DNA of 64,000 nucleotides from DASQFQ01 sp963805525 (GTDB lineage Bacteria > Actinomycetota > Thermoleophilia > Solirubrobacterales > Solirubrobacteraceae), in assembly GCA_963805525.1 (NCBI GenBank), contig CAWDUT010000002.1, positions 186,001-250,000 on the forward strand, read 5' to 3'. Positions 59,979-64,000 of the stretch are shown in pieces. Every line of letters begins with the position of its first letter. The first letter of the stretch is position 1. The notes under the pieces are model-generated. The model did not search any database. It saw only the letters and a list, made by a program, of their open reading frames with translations, and was not told the origin of the DNA. The translations under genes and the position numbers were made by a program.

Positions 59979-61184
59979 TCAGGCGTACGTCGCCGGCCGC
60001 TGCTCGGGCGGCTCGGCCGTGGCGGCGAGACCCGCGGGCGGGCGGCGCCGGTCATGGACGCTCATCGCCGCGGCGATGATGAGGGCCATCCCGGCGAGGA
60101 TGCCGATTACCAGCGGGATCGTCGTCTTGACGAGCTCGATGCCCGCGGCCTTGTCCTTGGCGTAGGCCGCGAAGTCGGCCACGGAGTCCTTCGTCTGGCC
60201 GTAGCTCATGGCGAGCACCTTCACCGGTGCCGGCTTGGCCGCTGCGGCGAGCGTGTCGCGGAGCGTCTTCACGGCGGGTCGGTCGGAGAGGGGCGGCTTC
60301 GTCAGGATGTCGCTCAGCTTCACGAAGATCGTGAGATCCGGTGCGGCGCTCAGTGACTGGTCGATCTTGTCGAGCGAGACGATCGCGCCGGTCTCAGGCT
60401 CGACCAGCAGCCGTGTCTCGACGGATACGAAGTACTTCATCGGCACCGCCTGGGCGAGCACCGTCCTCACGAGCTTGCGCTGCGTATCGGTGAGGTCCGG
60501 AAGCACCGGCGCGGCGAGCGCCTGCAGGTCGATCCCCTGTGCCTTCAGCCGCGCGCCCACCTGCTCGGCGGTGATGGACTTGGCGATGCCCTGCCGGGCG
60601 AACTGGTCGACGTAGGCCCAACTCGCCGGCGCGTTCGTCAGCGAGCCCACCATCGGGATCAGCTTCACGCCATCTCGCTCGACGGGCGAGCCGTCCTGCT
60701 TGAACGCGTAGGCCGAGGCGGTCTCGTTCTTCCAGACCTTGTACGGCCCCGAGCCCGTGCCGAACGGCAGGTTGATCGAGTAGAAGGGCGCGCGGTTGGT
60801 CACGTTCTTCGGTATGTAGGCGTACGCCTTCTCGCTCTTCACGTTCTCCAGTGAGCTGCGGTCGATCACGTAGCGCTGCTCGAGCGTCTGTTCCGGCAGC
60901 CGGCCGGCCCGCTCGGTGGAGGTCTCCTGAACGGTCGCCTGCGCTCCCGAGGACTCGACGACGCGCACGTGGCGCCGAATCTGGAGCGGCAGTTGCTGCG
61001 GCCGGCTCTGGGCGGTCCCGGTTCCCGGATCGAGGAACACGCTGAGCTGCCCTTGCGCCACCGACGTCTTGTCGAGATCGCTCGGATACTTCACGAGCTG
61101 CCCCGGCGCGATCAGCAGCCACAACCCCAGCACCACCAGCAGGCCGACCCCGATCGCTGCAGCGATCTTCGTCGCGCGTCGCAT
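59979..61184 (-). CDS. DUF3068 (PorA-like) secreted/membrane protein
   Basis: 401 residues from the ATG at 61184-61182 (AGGAG upstream). An N-terminal helix (IAAAIGVGLLVVLGLWLLIA) and a C-terminal helix (TTIPLVIGILAGMALIIAAA) enclose a beta-rich domain. Family points are YPSDLDKTSVAQGQLSVFLD near the start, LEQRYVIDRSSLENV, and VPMKYFVSVETRLLVEPETG. Common in actinobacteria as a cell-envelope protein; the role is unknown. Confidence 0.85.
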   Translation of the reverse strand: MRRATKIAAAIGVGLLVVLGLWLLIAPGQLVKYPSDLDKTSVAQGQLSVFLDPGTGTAQSRPQQLPLQIRRHVRVVESSGAQATVQETSTERAGRLPEQTLEQRYVIDRSSLENVKSEKAYAYIPKNVTNRAPFYSINLPFGTGSGPYKVWKNETASAYAFKQDGSPVERDGVKLIPMVGSLTNAPASWAYVDQFARQGIAKSITAEQVGARLKAQGIDLQALAAPVLPDLTDTQRKLVRTVLAQAVPMKYFVSVETRLLVEPETGAIVSLDKIDQSLSAAPDLTIFVKLSDILTKPPLSDRPAVKTLRDTLAAAAKPAPVKVLAMSYGQTKDSVADFAAYAKDKAAGIELVKTTIPLVIGILAGMALIIAAAMSVHDRRRPPAGLAATAEPPEQRPATYA

Positions 61185-61295
61185 GGGGGCTCCTTTCCTC
61201 GAAGGTGCCACCCATCGTGCGCGCCCCCCGCGCCGCTGTCATCGGGGAGGCCCGCCCCCCTCGATCCGGACTTTTCCGAAAGCGCTCGTGGCGGG

Positions 61296-62144
61296 CTACA
61301 GCACCTCGAGCGGCACCGGGCGGGGCGGCGGCGGGAAAGCGGCGTCGAGCTTGACGATGTCGTCCTGCTCGAGGACGACGCCGAGCGCGCCGTAGTTCTC
61401 CCGCACGTGCTGGGGCGTGCCGGCTTGCGGGATCGCGCAGACGCCGGGGTGCGAGATCACCCACGACAGCGCGACCTGCGCGGAGGTCGCCTTGTGGCGC
61501 GCGCCGATGAAGCGCAGGACCGGGTCGCCGACGAGCCGGCCCTGCTGGATCGGCGAGTAGGCCATGATCGGCAGGCCGTGCTGCTGGCAGAAGGGCAGCA
61601 GGTTCCACTCGATCCCGCGGTGCAGCAGGTTGTAGAGCACCTGGTCGGTCTGGACCGCACCGCCCGCGTCGAGCTCGATCAACTCCGTCATGTCGGCGAT
61701 GTCGAAGTTGCTGACGCCCCAGTGGCGGATCCGGCCGTCGCGAACGAGCTGTTGGAAGGCGCCCACCGTCTCCTCGAGCGGGACCTGGCCCCGCCAGTGC
61801 AGGAGGTAGAGGTCGAGGTGGTCGGTGTCCAGCCGCCGTAGGCTGGACTCGCACGCGGCGATCGTCCCTTCGCGGGTCGCGTGGTGGGGCAGCACCTTGC
61901 TGACGAGGAACACGTCATCGCGGCGTCCGGCGATCGCCCGGCCGATCAGCCGCTCACTCGCGCCGTCGCCGTACATCTCGGCCGTGTCGACGAGCGTCAT
62001 GCCCAGGTCGAGGCCGGTCTGCAGCGCCTCGATCTCGACCGTCTCGGGGTGCCGCCCCTGCCCCAGGTGCCACGTCCCCATGCCGAGGGCCGGGATCGTC
62101 TCGCCGGAGGGAAACGCGACGGCGCGCATCGTCATGACCGACAT
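61296..62144 (-). CDS. Aldo/keto reductase
   Basis: 282 residues from the ATG at 62144-62142; ATGs at 62135 and 62129 are alternatives. TIM-barrel oxidoreductase with the catalytic tetrad region LVDTAEMYGDGASERLIGRA (Asp, Tyr), VSKVLPHHATREG (Lys) and LYLLHWRGQVPLEET (His), then WGVSNFDIADM. It reduces carbonyl compounds with NADPH. It is divergent from the glyoxalase-fold gene. Confidence 0.92.
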   Translation of the reverse strand: MSVMTMRAVAFPSGETIPALGMGTWHLGQGRHPETVEIEALQTGLDLGMTLVDTAEMYGDGASERLIGRAIAGRRDDVFLVSKVLPHHATREGTIAACESSLRRLDTDHLDLYLLHWRGQVPLEETVGAFQQLVRDGRIRHWGVSNFDIADMTELIELDAGGAVQTDQVLYNLLHRGIEWNLLPFCQQHGLPIMAYSPIQQGRLVGDPVLRFIGARHKATSAQVALSWVISHPGVCAIPQAGTPQHVRENYGALGVVLEQDDIVKLDAAFPPPPRPVPLEVL

Positions 62145-62207
62145 ACGGCGTGCTGTAGGACATCACGCCCATCCGCCAACCCGTCCTACGGCGAGCCGTG
62201 CCGCACA

Positions 62208-62849
62208 ATGGGCCGGGTGATTGACCATGTGGACATCCGCGTCGCCGACCGCGACGCCTCGCAGCGCTTCTACGAGGACGTCCTCACCGTGCTCGGCCGG
62301 ACGCACCCCCTGATCGACTCCGAGTACATCGACTGGGGCGACTTCTCGATCGTCTCGGACGGTCAGCCCGTCGCGCAGCACCTCCACATCGCGTTCTCCG
62401 CGCCGTCGCCCGAGCTCGCCCGCGCGGACCTGCGCGACCCGGACGGCAACCGCGTCGAAGTGGTCTACACGGGGCAGGAGCGCAAGCCCGGCGCGCTCGA
62501 CCGCGTCACGCTCCGCACGCGCGACGTCGCGGCGATCCGGCGCTTCTACCTGGCGCTGGGCTACGAGCTCGGCGTCGACGAGCCGGACCACGTCCAGATC
62601 GGCCCGGTCTCGTACGTCGCCGGCGAGCCGCCGAGCGAGCACGTCCACATCGCGTTCGCCGCCGACACGAACGAAGCGGTCGACGCCTTCCACCGCGCCG
62701 CGATCGGGGCGGGCTACACGGACAACGGCGCGCCCGGTGAGCGCGCCGCCTACCACCCCGGCTACTACGGGGCGTTCGTCCTCGATCCCGACGGCCACAA
62801 CATCGAGGCGGTCAACCACAACCGCAAGGGCGTCAGCGAGACGCGTTGA
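62208..62849 (+). CDS. Tandem glyoxalase/VOC-fold protein
   Basis: 213 residues from the ATG at 62208; the GTG at 62217 is the alternative. Two VOC modules: IDHVDIRVADRDASQRFYED (1-95) and LDRVTLRTRDVAAIRRFYLA (96-205) ending YYGAFVLDPDGHNIEAVNHN. The second has the usual late Glu of metal-binding members (HNIEAVN), and the first ends in DPDGNRVEVVYTG. It may be a dioxygenase, isomerase or resistance-type protein; undetermined. Confidence 0.85.
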   Translation: MGRVIDHVDIRVADRDASQRFYEDVLTVLGRTHPLIDSEYIDWGDFSIVSDGQPVAQHLHIAFSAPSPELARADLRDPDGNRVEVVYTGQERKPGALDRVTLRTRDVAAIRRFYLALGYELGVDEPDHVQIGPVSYVAGEPPSEHVHIAFAADTNEAVDAFHRAAIGAGYTDNGAPGERAAYHPGYYGAFVLDPDGHNIEAVNHNRKGVSETR

Positions 62850-63384
62850 CCTGCAGCCGGACGCGGCGCAGGCAGCGCGCGCGGGCGCGCCGCTTGTGGA
62901 TGTGCCAGCAGCGCTGCTTGGCCTTGCGGAGGCTCTCGCGGGGCTTGATGTGCAGCAGCAGCGACGTGCGGGCCAGCGTGACCGCGCCGCCGTCGTCGGT
63001 GTAGCCGCACAGCAGGAGCGCGCCCGCCCGGCTGGGCGTCACGGCGACCGGGATCATGAAGTCGCCGGCGAGGTTCGGGTGCTGGGTCTGGCTGAGGACG
63101 ACGATCGAGCCGCCGCTGCCGAGCGCGAACTGGGCGCCCTCGCCCTGGTCCGCGGGACAGGTCGTGGTGACCGTCGCCGGGATCGCGTCGAGGCTGAACC
63201 AGTAGGGGAAGCCGACGTCCTCGGGCGGGACGGAGCCGGTCGCCTTGATGACCAGCGGCCGGCCGACCACGGCGCTCGCCTGCGGTTGGAGGTCGAGCGT
63301 GAAGGTACCGGCGAGCGCCGGGGCGGCGGTCGCGCCGAGGGCGATGGCGGTGGCCGCGGCGAGCACGGCGCCGAGGCGCTTCAT
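62833..63384 (-). CDS. Secreted hypothetical protein
   Basis: 183 residues from the ATG at 63384-63382. Signal peptide MKRLGAVLAAATAIALGATA, then a single beta domain (LDLQPQASAVVGRPLVIKAT, PVAVTPSRAGALLLCGYTDD) of the Ig-like type, and a basic Arg-rich tail (HIHKRRARARCLRRVRLQV). Cysteine pairs are present. It overlaps the VOC gene end by 17 bases. The function is unknown. Confidence 0.78.
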   Translation of the reverse strand: MKRLGAVLAAATAIALGATAAPALAGTFTLDLQPQASAVVGRPLVIKATGSVPPEDVGFPYWFSLDAIPATVTTTCPADQGEGAQFALGSGGSIVVLSQTQHPNLAGDFMIPVAVTPSRAGALLLCGYTDDGGAVTLARTSLLLHIKPRESLRKAKQRCWHIHKRRARARCLRRVRLQVNASR

Positions 63385-63514
63385 GACGGGCGCGGGCGGC
63401 GCGTCGTGCGCGGGTGGGGAGGGCGGAAGCGGATCGCGTAGGCCGCGACGAGTGTGTGAGGGAACATGCCGGCGACGGTCCAGCACCGCGGTTGCGAACC
63501 GCTTAGCCGCGCGC

Positions 63515-64000
63515 TTAAGCCGACGTGGCGCGGAGCGCGCGCTCGACCGCCTCGTCGAGGCTGAGGGCGTGGCCGCGCGCGACCGATTCGGCGCCGAGCG
63601 CCTGCGTCGTCCGTGCCTCGACCTCGGCCTCGAGCGGCTCGAGCTCGACCGCCGTGGCGCGAGCGGCGGCCTGCGCCGCCCCGAGCAAGGTCGCAGCGTC
63701 CGGCGCGCCGTCGAGCGCCGACAGCGCCGCCGCGATCCCGACGAGCGCGTAGATCAGCCCCTCCGTGTAGGCGAGCTCGCGGTCGATCAGCAGCGCGCCG
63801 CGGAACGGCTCGAGCGCGTCGGCCGGGCGACCCTCGAGCAGCGCGGCGAGGCCGAGGTTGCCGAGCATCACCGACTCGCCGGTGCGGTGCCCGATGCGCC
63901 GGGTCACGGCCAGGCCCTCCTCGAACAGCGCGCGGGCGCGGTCGTAGCGCTCGCGGCGCAGCAGGCAATAGCCGAGGTTGTTGAGCGCCGCCGAGAGCCG
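63515..64000 (-). CDS. C-terminal TPR part of a large transcriptional regulator, partial
   Basis: The last 161 residues; the N-terminus lies beyond the window. Tetratricopeptide repeats are visible: LSAALNNLGYCLLRRERYDR, then ARALFEEGLAVTRRIGHRTG, GNLGLAALLEGRPADALEPF and a closing LSLDEAVERALRATSA. The TLLGAAQAAARATAVEL segment is typical of the ends of BTAD/SARP or LuxR-type ATPase regulators. The effector domain cannot be seen. Confidence 0.75.
   Translation of the reverse strand, partial: RLSAALNNLGYCLLRRERYDRARALFEEGLAVTRRIGHRTGESVMLGNLGLAALLEGRPADALEPFRGALLIDRELAYTEGLIYALVGIAAALSALDGAPDAATLLGAAQAAARATAVELEPLEAEVEARTTQALGAESVARGHALSLDEAVERALRATSA

Overview
The window reads as one chromosomal stretch of a very GC-rich actinobacterium. 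Third codon positions are almost all G or C, GTG starts are common, and several genes appear to be leaderless. The gene content (adenosylcobalamin ribonucleotide reductase, form I CO dehydrogenase, HD-GYP and GGDEF-EAL proteins, SpoIIE/STAS partner switching, many secreted proteins with a basic C-terminal tail) fits the Thermoleophilia, most likely Solirubrobacterales. That placement is an inference; there is no rRNA in the window.

Layout. 1-4 kb: an MDR oxidoreductase (cut by the window edge), a small protein with a GNRAV motif and an annexin-like repeat, a fungalysin remnant, an MFS pump with its TetR regulator and a palindromic operator, and a class III cyclase remnant. 4-11.7 kb: a SpoIIE-type phosphatase with a STAS protein, a nitronate monooxygenase, a ChaB-like protein, a methyltransferase, then a glycosyltransferase/LPG-synthase-like cell-envelope group. 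11.7-15.7 kb: a cyclic-di-GMP riboswitch in front of a TasA/CalY-like fibre protein and its SipW-type signal peptidase, LtrA, and an HD-GYP phosphodiesterase. 15.8-24.7 kb: an ArsR-SRPBCC regulator, a RibD-like reductase, an FG-GAP protein, NrdJ, a split YeeE transporter, and GalE. 24.7-27.7 kb: a 990-residue Ig-repeat surface protein that shares a 15-bp upstream motif and a SipW-type leader with the fibre gene.

27.8-38.3 kb is a continuous block for aerobic CO oxidation. Five tiny membrane proteins are joined by 4-bp overlaps, followed by CoxM, CoxS, CoxL (form I motif AYRCSFR), an XdhC-YHS fusion, a MobA-like enzyme, CoxD, CoxE, a small Cys protein and a free-standing fragment of CoxL. An inverted YceI gene shares a promoter with CoxG. 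A long hairpin element with one-sided G-U wobble follows. 38.5-49.6 kb holds housekeeping and signalling genes: thymidylate kinase, DNA polymerase III delta prime, FdhD, a PHP phosphoesterase, a GGDEF-EAL protein, an MFS exporter, a lipase-like hydrolase and an M1 peptidase.

51.3-54.8 kb is a tRNA-Thr(CGT) with two small elements integrated in tandem behind it. Three copies of the tRNA 3' half mark their ends. The elements carry a frameshifted DUF4143 ATPase, a membrane protein and a DUF4160/DUF2442 pair, but no integrase. 54.8-64 kb carries secreted and membrane proteins (DUF308, SHOCT, DUF5661, DUF3068), an aldo/keto reductase, a two-domain glyoxalase-fold protein, and the end of a TPR regulator.

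The most coherent new proposal is a c-di-GMP-controlled matrix module (riboswitch, fibre protein, SipW peptidase, Ig adhesin, with an HD-GYP protein beside it). Next are the membrane cassette and CoxL fragment of the CO operon, the tandem integrase-less tRNA elements, and the minus-strand hairpin at 38.4 kb.
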